A model generated the notes under the pieces. It did not search any database. It saw nothing but the letters and a program-made list of their open reading frames with translations, and was not told the DNA's origin. Shown one piece after another: positions 50,321 to 58,495 of a stretch of 64,000 bases of DNA. Position 1 is the stretch's first letter; the number at the start of each line of letters is the position of its first letter. The stretch is from Acheta domesticus (lineage: Eukaryota; Arthropoda; Insecta; Orthoptera; Gryllidae), in assembly GCA_031308135.1 (NCBI GenBank), contig JAHLJT010000631.1, forward strand, positions 261,038,925 through 261,102,924, read 5' to 3'. The position numbers were made by a program, and so were the translations under genes.

Positions 50321-52759
50321 AAATTTAGCTACTGGATTTATCCACTTTTACATTACAAGAGCCCGGTAATCGAGATTTTCCACCGAAAATCCGCCATTTT
50401 TCCCATGCAGCATTACATCTCTGTGAACTTTTGTAAAAAATATGATCTCACTTGGAAAATATTTTTATACAATTATTACTATTGAGATACTATTCATGTA
50501 CACTATTTTCAAATTTAAACCTTTCAAATTTTTTCAGATTTTGCCTTGTTTTTTGTGAGTTTTATAGTTTCTAATATTTTATTTTAAAAACATTATATTT
50601 TGCAGGTTGATTTGGCCCAATGGATTAAAGGAAATGTGTCAAAATGTGAATATTCCTTATTCATATTTGATGAAGTGGACAAGATGCCTGCGGGAGTGTT
50701 AGATGCTATAACTCCTTTTCTTGATTATCATGAGAAAATAGATGGAATAGATTTTAGGTATTGTATTTTTTGAGTAATGACTTGCTGTAAAATTGTCAAC
50801 TATAAGCTGTACACATGTTGCCACAATTTTTTCATCATTATCTGTGACTTCTCAGTGGAAAGTGATATCAGTTTTCATAGAATGCTAGTTATAAGAATTA
50901 AACATATTTTTGTGTCTTGGTTGTTTGGGGAATAAATTAATAAAATGTTGAATAAACTGTGAAGTAAAGAATTCTGGGTAGTCCCTGTTCTTAGTGAAAC
51001 TAAATAAATTAAAACAAGAATTTTGAATTTACAGATTGATGCTGATTATTTGAAATTTGAATTGTAGCAATAATTAACTTTTTACATCCCTTGAAAGAGG
51101 AGAGTTAGACTTGCTATATCTCTGGCCTTGCAAGTTTTCAAAGTCTGTGAATTTTTTAAAGTATTGAAAATAAAAAAGTAATTCAGTAATGTGTTGAACT
51201 AAAATCAATTAATTATATTAATTAATTAACTGTAGTTAAATTCATTTAACTTACTTGTATTAAAAGGGAACATTTGTTTAATAATACAGTTTGGAAAAAG
51301 ATTCATTCTTCATTGGGTAATTTATTTGTCTTAAATATTTTTTCCTGAAAAAGTATTCACTGCTCTAAATTCATTCATCTCACTGCCCATGTGTTTCAGA
51401 AAAGCAATCTTCATCTTTATTTCTAATACTGGTGGGGACTTGATAGCAAAACAGTATTTGAAGTATTGGCGAAATGGGAAAAAAAGAGAGGAGCTTCATC
51501 TGGCAGATTTTGAAGATTTAATCAGAATTGGAGCTTTCAATGAACAAGGTAGATTTTAATATTGTTCTTACAAAGTTTAATGACTAATTTTCTTTTTGAT
51601 GCATGAATATTTTGCGCTTTAGGTGGTTTCTTTAGAAGTGAGACGATTGAAAGCAGCCTAATAGACCATTATGTACCATTCTTACCTTTAGAAGAAAAAC
51701 ATGTTCGACAGTGCATTGCTGATGAATTTAGGAAGAGATCTTCACCTGCAAATATCAAACTAATAAAGTGAGTCTTATTACACTTGTCTTTATTATATGG
51801 TAGTAAAAAGAAAAGACAGATCAAACAATCATAGTAAACTGATGATTTCTGGATTTGTAGTTGCATCATTATATACAATTCTCAGCATTGTATTTAGGTT
51901 TTGTTTACACACTGGGACTATACACAGCATTTGTATTTCATTTAATAATTTCTGTCGCCAACACACCAGTTATAAGTTTTCATAAGTAATTTTGCCAACC
52001 GTACAGTCATTGAGATACAACACAACACAGTGCATGGGAGAACTTAGTAAATACAATGAGATGTTTCATGTGGTCTCATCAACTTGTGCCTAGCAATTTT
52101 CAGTGTCAGTTTGGATAGGCTCAGGGATGTTTTTTGTTAATCATGTGGACTGAAGTCTGGAGCCACTTCAGGAACGCAGACACTCATAGTGAAGTGTGAG
52201 ATGTAACTTTAAGTGTCTCATGTTTTTGCTGTCAGTTATTCAGCAAAAATGTAGCTACATTGAAATAAAATGTCTTGAATAGACTCTAATATGCTTTTTG
52301 TTAATTGAGTAGACTGAAGGTTGGAGATCCATCATTAAATTGGATGTGCGTGGAGAAGAGTCTAATAGCCGTGCAAGTTTGAGGTTATAAATAAGACACC
52401 ATTGCACTTTGGGGAACTCATACATGCTTACAAAAATATGCTAGTGTTGTTGTTTTGGCTAAGTCAATCCACCCTTCACTTCTACAATCCAGGAGGTTGT
52501 TACTGGGACACAGGGTGGGAATCAGTCCCTGTAGGTACACAATAACCTTTTAATTTGATGAAATTCTAATCATAAGATTGTATAATGAAATTATTTTTTC
52601 TTTTTCTTTCCTAGTGGTATTATTGAAGATCTGACATTTGGTCCAGAAGAAAATCCAATTTTCTCAAATGGTGGTTGTAAGCGTATAGCAAACAAAGTTG
52701 CTGCTACAATAGAACGCAGACATTTCAACAGCTTTCACAGGTCTCATTCTGAATTTTGA
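39926..52759 (+). CDS. Torsin: Torsin-family AAA+ ATPase, six coding exons
   Basis: Exons: 39926-40109, 40182-40450, 50606-50757, 51400-51548, 51623-51767 and 52615-52759. Every intron is GT-AG and the joined frame is open for 347 codons; human torsinA has 332. Residues 1-24 are a hydrophobic signal sequence for the ER. CYYLRCC (about 45-51) matches the Cys-rich segment after the torsin membrane region. The Walker A motif is GRPGIGKN (105-112), with the Asn after Lys that is typical of torsins. Walker B is FIFDEVDK (170-177), with D173 and E174. Sensor 1 is FISNTG (N211). The sensor-2 redox motif GCK is at 320-322. The Asn-glycosylation site GNVS at N161 matches a conserved torsin site. The Glu pair E311-E312 aligns with the pair affected in human DYT1 dystonia. 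Torsins act in the ER and perinuclear lumen with LAP1/LULL1-type activators on nuclear-envelope and lipid homeostasis. All key residues are intact, so the gene looks functional. Arthropods usually have few torsin genes, so paralogue assignment is open. Confidence 0.95.
40451..41719 (+). other. Torsin intron 2, 5' part
   Basis: The intron begins GTAAGT at 40451 and runs 10,155 bp to the TTTTGCAG acceptor at 50605. This part is AT-rich with a C7T13 homopolymer run near 40593. I see no exon-like conserved frame and no inverted repeats. Confidence 0.7.
41720..42533. mobile_element. Non-autonomous hAT-type element with 8 bp target duplication
   Basis: GTCATTAA at 41712-41719 is repeated exactly at 42534-42541. 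Between them lie short terminal inverted repeats: TAGAGACCGGATTTTTATG on the left, and TGGAGACCGGAAAAATATG when the right end is read in reverse. An 8 bp duplication and a YARNG-like tip are hAT hallmarks. The element is 814 bp. Both subterminal regions are rich in TTACATATTT motifs, which in hAT elements often serve as transposase binding sites. No transposase is visible. A CpG-containing middle segment carries an unexpected minus-strand frame (see 42065-42322). It lies inside torsin intron 2. Confidence 0.85.
42065..42322 (-). pseudogene. Unrecognised captured coding-like fragment inside the hAT element
   Basis: On the minus strand a stop-free frame of at least 85 codons runs from GCA at 42322 to TAA at 42065. 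It has no upstream Met and is open for a few further codons before a stop. The composition is protein-like (for example DAIEDIVQIGDTYNQQI and AAFSAFIVVLHVGDEQ), unlike the AT-rich flanks. I do not recognise the family. It could be an exon captured by the element, a transposase remnant, or chance. Without a start codon it is unlikely to be translated by itself. Confidence 0.35.
42560..43935 (+). pseudogene. Degraded Ty3/gypsy-type gag-pol remnant in intron 2
   Basis: At 43311-43352 a CCHC zinc knuckle is readable (C-x2-C-G-x3-H-x4-C, as CLKCGKLRHFWKVC). It sits in a short open frame at 43269-43478. About 500 bp further on, in another frame, KEIQVLLSPGIIEES (about 43870-43915) resembles the start of a gypsy reverse transcriptase, where an E-x2-L-x3-G-I-I-E-x-S pattern is usual. 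Sequence upstream (42900-43250) could be a gag remnant. Stops and frame changes throughout show it is long dead. No LTRs were located. Confidence 0.55.
44588..44757. mobile_element. Foldback MITE, truncated and inverted copy
   Basis: It starts TATACTGCGATTTTTC and continues through CCCATCTTCGCGATGGAATATGTCACGGC like the left arm at 37234. Its centre is the reverse complement of the 37234-37490 centre (GTCTTGCCGGTAGAAGTCGC, GGTCGCGATCGTGCGAA). The distal arm is missing; the element ends in the non-repeated sequence after CGGAACGACTGAG. It is nested in the composite element. Confidence 0.75.
44780..46490 (+). repeat. Diverged internal repeats, proximal block
   Basis: Several imperfect units carry a TTTTTCGAAAATTGCAA-type core followed by a conserved GA-rich segment (GACGTTTAAGAGAATGATGCCGG here; a CGAGAATGGTGCAGG counterpart at 29-44 of the window). 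The block ends at 46410-46480 with CCAGATCGATCGGGG and GGTTTAGGCGCTGG, which match the right end of the parent element at 50108-50165. A run of about 28 adenines sits at 44941-44968. These are the likely relatives of the 174 bp satellite. Confidence 0.5.
46835..46925 (+). repeat. tRNA-derived SINE-like fragment
   Basis: GGGTGGCCGAGGTGGCTAA resembles a tRNA Ser/Leu A-box region, and GCTTGTTCGAGACTTGG about 50 bp later is a degraded B box. The intact cloverleaf expected of a functional tRNA gene is not formed, because the acceptor and T arms do not pair well. A SINE or tRNA pseudogene is the better call. Confidence 0.4.
47185..47355 (+). repeat. tRNA-derived SINE-like element, copy A
   Basis: CTTGTGTGGCGTAGTG followed by AGTGCCGGCACGTTAA and GAGTTCGGGTCTCGG gives an A-box/B-box arrangement. 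The non-tRNA body ends in AAAGTATGTGCTTTGGTA. The same order of blocks recurs at 48894-49070 with about 75-80% similarity by eye, which establishes it as a repeat family rather than a single tRNA pseudogene. Confidence 0.5.
47512..47600 (+). repeat. Possible tRNA-like fragment
   Basis: CTAGCTCAGGTGGCAGAAAGGTGGC matches a canonical tRNA A box (TAGCTCAGGTGG), but no B box follows at the right distance. A separate GAGTTCGATCC B-box-like motif lies upstream at about 47443. It is probably a rearranged SINE piece. Confidence 0.25.
47620..48880. other. Gene-free block inside the composite element, partly GC-rich
   Basis: Positions 47780-48000 and 48560-48830 are GC-rich, while 48000-48400 is mid-GC with a (reverse-strand) style reminiscent of a retroelement LTR or leader. 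I find no paired LTR, primer-binding site or coding domain to prove that. The open frames on both strands look like chance products of the GC-rich sequence. Origin unassigned. Confidence 0.25.
48894..49075 (+). repeat. tRNA-derived SINE-like element, copy B
   Basis: This is the partner of the copy at 47185-47355. It shares CTTGTGTG, AGTGCCGG-ACGTT, a TCTG-TTCG-G-TC B-box region, GGAGCGGAAAA, TGAAAACA-TTTTGC and AAAGTATGTGCTTTGGTA in the same order. It is followed by a CT-rich low-complexity stretch at 49080-49135. Confidence 0.5.
49300..50150 (+). repeat. Diverged internal repeats, distal block
   Basis: Imperfect units are recognisable from TTTTCGAAAAATCAGGC-like cores at about 49424, 49588, 49703 and 49884, so spacing is roughly 115-185 bp. 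Each is followed by an AACG-AACTTG / GGAATGAGATC / GAACAGGAGACC variant and an AAACGTCC-like segment. The unit at 49605-49790 matches the left flank of the satellite (1-178, reversed) at close to nucleotide level. It is the best available candidate for the ancestral unit of the satellite. Confidence 0.6.
50254..50319. repeat. Compound microsatellite (CTT)n(ATT)n
   Basis: A TTC/CTT run of about seven units passes directly into about fifteen ATT units. It lies in the right inverted terminus of the composite element, 0.3 kb before torsin exon 3. Confidence 0.95.
50758..51399 (+). other. Torsin intron 3
   Basis: A GTATTG donor and a GTGTTTCAG acceptor bound 642 bp of AT-rich sequence. Nothing repetitive or coding was recognised apart from a TTAATTA-rich patch near 51205-51235. 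Confidence 0.85.
51768..52614 (+). other. Torsin intron 5
   Basis: A GTGAGT donor and a TTTCTTTCCTAG acceptor bound 847 bp. Two loosely similar segments (TTTTTTGTTAATCATGTGGACTGAAG near 52129 and its counterpart near 52293) may be an old internal duplication. No gene is seen. Confidence 0.8.
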
Positions 52760-53036
52760 GTGTGAGCTTCACTTAATTACTGACAGAATATTATTTATTT
52801 GGAGCACTTGTATAATTTATTATTTTATTGCCCTTCTTTCAAAAAGAATTCCATTGCATGTCTTCATTCATAGAATACAATATATGTACTCTGATACTTG
52901 TATCATATAGTGAGACATAATATTAATACTGAATGAGAATACAATATTAATGACAGTCTTTATAAATTATTTTATATTTTTGGAATATTTTTTAAATGGT
53001 ATGAAAATTAATGCAATCATTCTAATGCACTTTAAA

Positions 53037-53042
53037 AATAAA
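53037..53042 (+). terminator. Candidate torsin polyadenylation signal
   Basis: This is an AATAAA hexamer 278 bp after the torsin stop codon, in AT-rich sequence with a TTTGTATTTGTTG downstream element. It is plausible by position; other variants nearby cannot be excluded. Confidence 0.4.
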
Positions 53043-53438
53043 TATTAATTTGTATTTGTTGATAATTATTTGGAGAGATTCCTTTGAATTTCTGGCATCC
53101 TTTTCATGTAACAACCCTGTATATAATTTGTGGCAGCTGTATGTGTTTTAATGGAAATTACATAATTCATTCATAATACATTAGATGGTACATAATGTTT
53201 TGTTTAGGATTGACACAATTGCATTCATAAACAACTAGTTATGCCAGAAAATGATGTAAACATTCCTGTACTTGTTGTTCACTTATGTGACTCACGGCTC
53301 TCTTTTTGATTTTCCCCACCCATTTCCTCCCTTCCATCTATTGGGAACTAAGGAACCTTCTGGAGGCAGCACTGTAAAGAAAACAATGGGCTTGGGCAGC
53401 AGATTAATGGCATCTCCTTATTTCCAATGAAAGTTCCC

Positions 53439-53481
<43 letters not shown>

Positions 53482-54119
53482 TATTATGATTATTATTATT
53501 TGTGTGTAGGCCATTTATGACCAAGCTACATGTAATCTTCTGAGGCCCAGAGAGATAAGCATGTGTAATTCAAGTTGGATCAGCATTATGCTAGATCCCA
53601 TTTTTATCCCCCAGGGTTGTTAGCCCTGGAGGAAGATGGAATGATGATGATAATGAGGGGTGAAAGGATCCCACACACACACACATGCACGCGAATTATT
53701 AATATATTTCAGTGAATCATACTTCAATTAAATTTCAATACATTGTTTGAAAAAATATTTAAAAAAAAAAGGTTTTGGTATCCCACTTACGTGGGGGCCT
53801 GGAGCAAGTTGCCTCAGCTGCCCCTCCCTCTGCCCCCCCCCCTGTTTTTGTGAATAATTCTCAGTGAAGAGCACCCTCGCACTTTCCGAAAATCACGCTC
53901 ATTCCCAGTGGCGGGCCGTGCTGATGAAGCAAGGTTGCATAACCTTAAGATAATCGACAAAAATCTTGAATGTTAGAAATATACATTTTCCATTTAATGT
54001 CGGTGAATATTGGATATATTGTGGCAATATCGGCGTATTTGAAATCAAAGCGCCCTCTGGCCTCGTTGCGAGCCAGACAGCATCGATCTTACGCTCCTAA
54101 GCTCGCATTCTGCGTCTAA
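53043..54119. other. Intergenic spacer with microsatellite
   Basis: It contains an (ATT)n run at about 53445-53502 with one interruption, a short (CA)n near 53675 and a C-rich run near 53835. No inverted-repeat termini or exon-like frames are apparent. Confidence 0.6.
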
Positions 54120-54750
54120 AGGCCCATTCACAATGCAGACATAAACATAAGCATAGCGTTAACATAAAAGTTAAGACAACGTTTTTAAGCGGACTCATTC
54201 ACAATGCACTCGCATAAGCATAACGCATAAGACGTTAACTTAAAAGCTTCAAGCTTCTGTGCTTATGCTTATGTCAGAATTAAGAAATGAACCAATCACA
54301 GTACGTTTAACTCAAAATCGAGTATCGAAATCTATAGATCCAAATTGCTTGGTTGATTTTCGACGGTTTTCTGCATTGTTTTGTAGCGTACGATCTTTTT
54401 GTAGTTGAGTTTCGTTGTTATATTCATAGTAGTACCATTTAGTTTGAATTTTTATTAAAATTAAAATACCTAACCTAACCCAACTCATGGCCGCAAGGAC
54501 GAGACGCCGCTGGTATGGCCTTGGCTCGTAAAGGGCTGTTGTGCCACAGTACATACGTTTCACAAAATTTCAATATATATAAAATATAAATTCTCACATC
54601 CAACCAATAGTAACTAGAATGGCCCACAGAAAATAGAAAATCTTTGATTACGCTTATGTTGTACATTGTGAATGCTTCAGTCTACCACTTATGTTTAAGT
54701 TTATGTCTGTGCGTTACGCTTATGTTTACGTCTGCATTGTGAATGGGCCT
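54120..54750. mobile_element. Harbinger-like MITE, 631 bp, TAA target duplication
   Basis: The termini AGGCCCATTCACAATG and CATTGTGAATGGGCCT are exact inverted repeats. Similarity continues inward through a GCAGAC-TAAACATAAGC block. TAA flanks both sides (54117-54119 and 54751-54753), the three-base TWA duplication typical of PIF/Harbinger. ATTCACAATGC and CATAAGC-type motifs recur subterminally. No transposase. Confidence 0.8.
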
Positions 54751-54814
54751 TAAAGGCTCCCGCAGACCGCGCGGAAGATCTGCAGCGGGTGCGGCGCTTG
54801 GTGTCCCTCGCTAA

Positions 54815-56765
54815 AGAGCGATTGTTGCAACTTTGCGCCTCAAGGGCCTTGAGTCAAGGCGTCTTCACGATGGCGTACGACGCGGTATTTCGCGTCTTTC
54901 TGTCTTGCCGCGAGATATCGCATGATCGCGACCGTATCAAGCACCGTTGCAATCATGTGACATCTGTTACTCGTTCACTTTACAGTTGCAGACGGCAGAA
55001 TTAGGAACTGATGTTGTTTTGAAAGTGAAGGCCCGAACACACAACCGAGAATACACGAACGGTCCCGATGTCAATCAGCATCTGACCAATCAGCTGTCTC
55101 CGAAGGCAGCACAAGCGCTACGGACACAGCTGACGAATTGTGCCTTTCTGGCAGTAAGCTGGAGTGTATATATAATTATATACAGGGTGAGTCACGTAAC
55201 TTTAGCACCTCCTGTACCTTTTGAACGGTTGAAGATATTGCAATGCAGTTTTCACGGAAGTGAATGAGGGAATGGGGCTAATTGAAATGTGTATTGATTT
55301 CTGTTCTATCACTTATATTTTACGAGATATTTGAGGTAGCTTTGTTTTTTCAAATGGGACTATACATATTTTTTCGGTCTATCATGACAAGCTTAAAAAG
55401 ACGAATCCAAAGATATAAATATTGCCATATGTTAGATAAGCATTTTTTTGAGTAATTTTGATTCTTTGCGACTAGTGTTTAACGGATATTTTCATTGTAA
55501 CTGTCAGCTCCACAAGCTCACGCAGCGCTCCCCCAGCAAACGCGGGCTCGAGGAAGGAAAGGGATTTTAGTACTTGAAGATACGAAACATATTCCAAATA
55601 TTCCCAACACTGTTGCATTTTTTCCTGAACTCTGCTTTCCATCCTGCCCCATTTTCAAATATTTTGTGTTTCCTAGGAATTGAAAATATGGATTTGTCAT
55701 AAGTACTGTGTATTGAAATAAGATGATTTCTATCCCTTAGTTATTATTATATGCTTATTAACATTGAAATTGTTTGCTCAAAATATGCAATATTTTTGTA
55801 CAGTCTTAATTATTTATTCTTATTGTGCTTTGTTTCAAGATCCCATTAATACGTATCTTATGAAACCCCATTAAATGAAGTTGAAGTTATAAACAATTTT
55901 ATTAAAATACATATGTCAAATCCTTATTTTTCATCCTTCAATCAAAGAAAGACAAAAATCTGAAAATGCGGAAGGATGGAAAGCACAGTTCAGGAAAAAA
56001 ACTGTTAAGGTTTTGTGAATATTTGGAATATGTTTCGTATCTTCAAATCTCCCTTCCATTGCCCGGGCGCGCTTTGCTGGTGGAGTGCTGCGTGACCTTG
56101 TGTGGACTATTCAAAATGTCCGTTAAATCACACTGGCAAAAAATAAAAAATACTCAAAAAAATGCTTATCTAACATATGACAATATGTATATCATTGGAT
56201 TCGTCTTCTTACGCTCGTCATGGTGGATTGAAAAAATATGTATAGTTCCATTTAAAAAAACAAAGTTACCTCAAAAATCTCGTAAAATGCAAGTGATAAA
56301 ATAGAAATTAATGCACATATCAATTAGCCCCTTTCCCTGATGTAATTCCGTGAAAACTGCATTGCAACAACTTCAACTGTTCAAAAGTTACAGAAGGTGC
56401 TAAAGTTACGTGACTCACCCTGTATACACGTATATAATTATGTTAATATACAATAAAATAGATCACACCACACGCTATTCATAACATTCACGTACAATAT
56501 TTTTATTTTTTCTTTGCACTTATCTACTGCTTAATGGTTATGTTCTTGTCCCGCCGGGGTTGTGTGTGCTGCTCACCGCCACCTATATCATATTAAACGG
56601 TCAGTATCTACTGCAGACGCGCGTTTCTCATTCAGTCGGCGGTGACCTCATGTAAACAGATCGCAGCGCTCCGTCTGCAAATGTAAGGTGAACGAGTAAT
56701 AGTGGCATGCGAAATGCCCTGTGATATTCCATAGGGGCTTGAGGGGAAAGTTATAAAAATCGCTC
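54815..56765. mobile_element. Larger foldback element of the TATACTGCG family, split by a nested insertion
   Basis: The left part (54819-54995) follows the block order of the 44588 copy (GCGATT-TTG, CTCAAGG-CCTTGAG, CACGATGG-GTACG, GCGTCTTTCTGTCTTGCCG, GCATGATCGCGACCGTAT). The right part (about 56672-56760) is its inverted counterpart. CGTCTGCAA-TGTAA-GTGAACGAGTAA matches the reverse complement of 54960-54995, followed by GCGAAATGCC, GATATTCCAT and AAAATCGC. Between the arms sits the CAGGGTG element at 55183-56422, inserted later. No coding. Confidence 0.6.
55183..56422. mobile_element. 1.24 kb foldback transposon with about 520 bp inverted arms (CAGGGTGAGTCACG ends)
   Basis: The left arm 55183 to about 55705 is an imperfect inverted copy of 55912-56422. 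The ends are CAGGGTGAGTCACGTAACTT and its reverse complement, each flanked by TATA (55179-55182 and 56423-56426). That fits a TA-type duplication as in Tc1/mariner relatives, though the superfamily is inferred. About 200 bp of AT-rich loop separates the arms. Frames in the arms mirror each other and show no transposase domain, so this is a non-autonomous element. Confidence 0.85.
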
Positions 56766-57170
56766 TATCGACGCGGCGGCGGTGGAATTCGCAGGTCCGT
56801 TCACACCGGAGCGTTAATTATGAGACAGCGCTTGGTGACCGTTTTCATCCACCATTGCATAAAGAAGAGGTGCTCGCTTCTATTCATGCACGAGATAGAA
56901 AATGCCAATACTAGTACGTTTTTCAGAGCACATGCGGTACGGTGCGTTTACCTTCTTTATTTATGATTTTCCATCACATTGTTAATATCTCTTAAGGGGC
57001 CGCCCATAAATTACGTGAGGCGATTTTTTTAACTCCCCTCCCCCCTTGGTACAGCTAAATGTTTCTAGGGTGGCCGCTGTGATTCGCAAGTAGAGGCTGA
57101 AAGTTATGGGGAGAGAGCCAGGAGGTGGCGCTCGCTCGCGCCTGGCTCGCTTGCCTATACCAAAAACATT
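56766..57170. other. Spacer with a possible transposon terminus
   Basis: GGGGCCGCCCATAAATTACG at about 56996-57015, followed by a C-rich CTCCCCTCCCCCC run, resembles a terminus seen in arthropod DNA transposons. No matching opposite end was found here. The rest is unassigned. Confidence 0.3.
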
Positions 57171-57210
57171 AGTCTACCGCACCGCACATGCTAGCGAACG
57201 GCATTGGAAA

Positions 57211-57576
57211 TCAATTTGCTGTATTGTCTTCGCTCGGTAATGGAGAAACACCAAAATCACGGGATGGCCTGGCCCTGTTCTCATGATCCTTGTGTTTTCC
57301 ACTGTCACTGATACCCGTTTCCTCACTATCATACGTAGTATCACTATCACTGTCTTTACTATCGTTCGCGTCGTTTCCTGAAAAAATAACGATTTCTTGA
57401 TGTGCATAATTGTGCGGCGAATCACTCTCATTGAAACTGTCGAGAGCAGATTCCACGTCCTTTATCTTGTTCTCTTTAGTAGGAGTAGAAAATGAACACG
57501 ATTCTCCTGATTGAATATTATTAATTCTGCAAATAGATCTTTTCGAAACACCCGGAGCAACTATTACTTCCCTCAC
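57211..57576 (-). CDS. Uncharacterised acidic open frame, possibly transposon-derived
   Basis: This is a 121-codon frame with its own ATG. The N-terminal segment EVIVAPGVSKRSICRI has the spacing of a helix-turn-helix of the kind found in arthropod transposon-derived proteins (a GVS-x-R-T-x-x-R-I pattern), followed by STPTKENK and a DSFNES segment. The C-terminal half is acidic and Ser/Asp-rich (SKDSDSDTTYDSEE). I do not recognise a full domain. It could be a decayed or truncated transposase N-terminus, or chance. No splice partner was identified. Confidence 0.3.
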   Translation of the reverse strand: MREVIVAPGVSKRSICRINNIQSGESCSFSTPTKENKIKDVESALDSFNESDSPHNYAHQEIVIFSGNDANDSKDSDSDTTYDSEETGISDSGKHKDHENRARPSRDFGVSPLPSEDNTAN

Positions 57577-58194
57577 CTTTCATTGGTATAGTGGTCTGAC
57601 ATACCACGCCGGCAAGTTGACACTTATGCAACAATCACTAATTGTTGTCTACACGTTCAGCGACTCGGCACCTTCCTTAGTGTAGATCTATCTCTGAACT
57701 AAGTTAGAGCCTCACTAGTGGTTTCTTTTTAGAGTTATGTAATTTTTGTGTGGGGTGCGATATGAGATTCCGCCGATACCAATTGTGTTATTTTTTGTCT
57801 AGGGATACCAAAATTACGAAATAACATGTAATTATAGAGATCCCGATGATTCTGAAACCGAACAGAAGCAAGAGAATAAACAGGGATATGAAAATTATTC
57901 AAATGCTTCCAACAATGAACGCATTTATTATGAAAGAAAGCTTCATGTGGTGCGTCTACCCGCCATTGATTATTTGGTGTTTTCGGGTACGTCAACGGAG
58001 TTTGTCCCGTAAGCGTAGTGAATGGTTTTTATGGGATGTCTAATCTTCCATTGCTGGATAATGATATCCGGTGCCGACCTACATGTCTGCTAGGGGTTTG
58101 CCCGTCCCAACAATGCATTTCCCACTAGCGGAGTTCTGCCCTAGCTTGGTTCCCGACTGGTCTCCTGTCGTTTTCTGTTGTGTGGTTCATGTAT
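57577..58194. other. Unassigned region with short open frames
   Basis: At 57803-58012 the plus strand has an open stretch (DPDDSETEQKQENKQ and then NNERIYYERK) preceded by a TTATTTTTTGTCTAG acceptor-like tract. It ends in TAA at about 58010. It looks protein-like, but no family is recognised, no donor partner was found, and it may belong to a retroelement. Confidence 0.25.
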
Positions 58195-58495
58195 GTATGT
58201 GTAAGTAAGGGGTGAAGATAGAACTAGGAAAAGGAAGGAAAGATCGCGTACGGTCTGTGCCCCGTTAGTGTACTGCACAGGCATTAACCTGGCGTTGATC
58301 GGAGAAACCACGGAAAACTACCCATTAGAGTAGCTGAGCGCAAGAATTCTCCTGCAGAAAGCGGATGAATTCGTCCTAGCTATTGTCGAAAATCCTGTCA
58401 CCGTCAGGACTCGAACTCTAGAGCCCCCGTCCAGAGGCACCGCAGTAACATGAATTGAAGCCCTGTGCCACCTCAGCCGGTCGTCCCTTGACATT
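58195..58495 (-). repeat. tRNA-derived SINE, minus strand
   Basis: Read on the minus strand, CCGGCTGAGGTGGCAC is an A box and AGAGTTCGAGTCCTG is a B box 65 bp downstream. A SINE-type body follows (CCGTGGTTTCTCCGATCAAC, CCAGGTTAATGCC) and a pyrimidine-rich tail runs into CTTCCTTTTCC. The tRNA-related head plus a conserved-looking body and tail is the standard SINE layout. It lacks an intact cloverleaf and is not a functional tRNA gene. Confidence 0.6.

Larger units (their letters stand above)
44190..50450. mobile_element. Approximately 6.3 kb composite element with long diverged inverted termini
   Basis: The left terminal region (about 44200-44455) is an imperfect inverted copy of the right terminal region (about 50151-50440). 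GCTAGCGCCTAAAC at 44442-44455 is exactly reversed at 50151-50164. Between these the arms share an AAACATGGATT block, a TACACC-CG-GTTAGA block, GGATTTATCCACTTTT and a GATTTTC-ACC-GAAAA block. Right-arm drift includes a (CTT)n(ATT)n run, where the left arm has poly-A. The interior holds diverged about 160-185 bp repeats (44780-46490 and 49300-50150) ending in CCAGATCGAT(T/C)GGG and TTTAGGCGCT. It also holds a broken foldback MITE and three or more tRNA-like SINE fragments. No transposase was found and the target duplication is not clear. Two elements nested together are an alternative. Confidence 0.55.

Noticed and set aside
50144..50485. 113-codon frame with poly-Tyr or poly-Ile
   Set aside because: It is translation of the (CTT)n(ATT)n microsatellite in the element terminus.
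55966..56304. 112-codon plus-strand frame
   Set aside because: It lies within the right arm of the CAGGGTG foldback, with a partly mirrored frame at 55518-55700. It is a transposon arm, not a gene.
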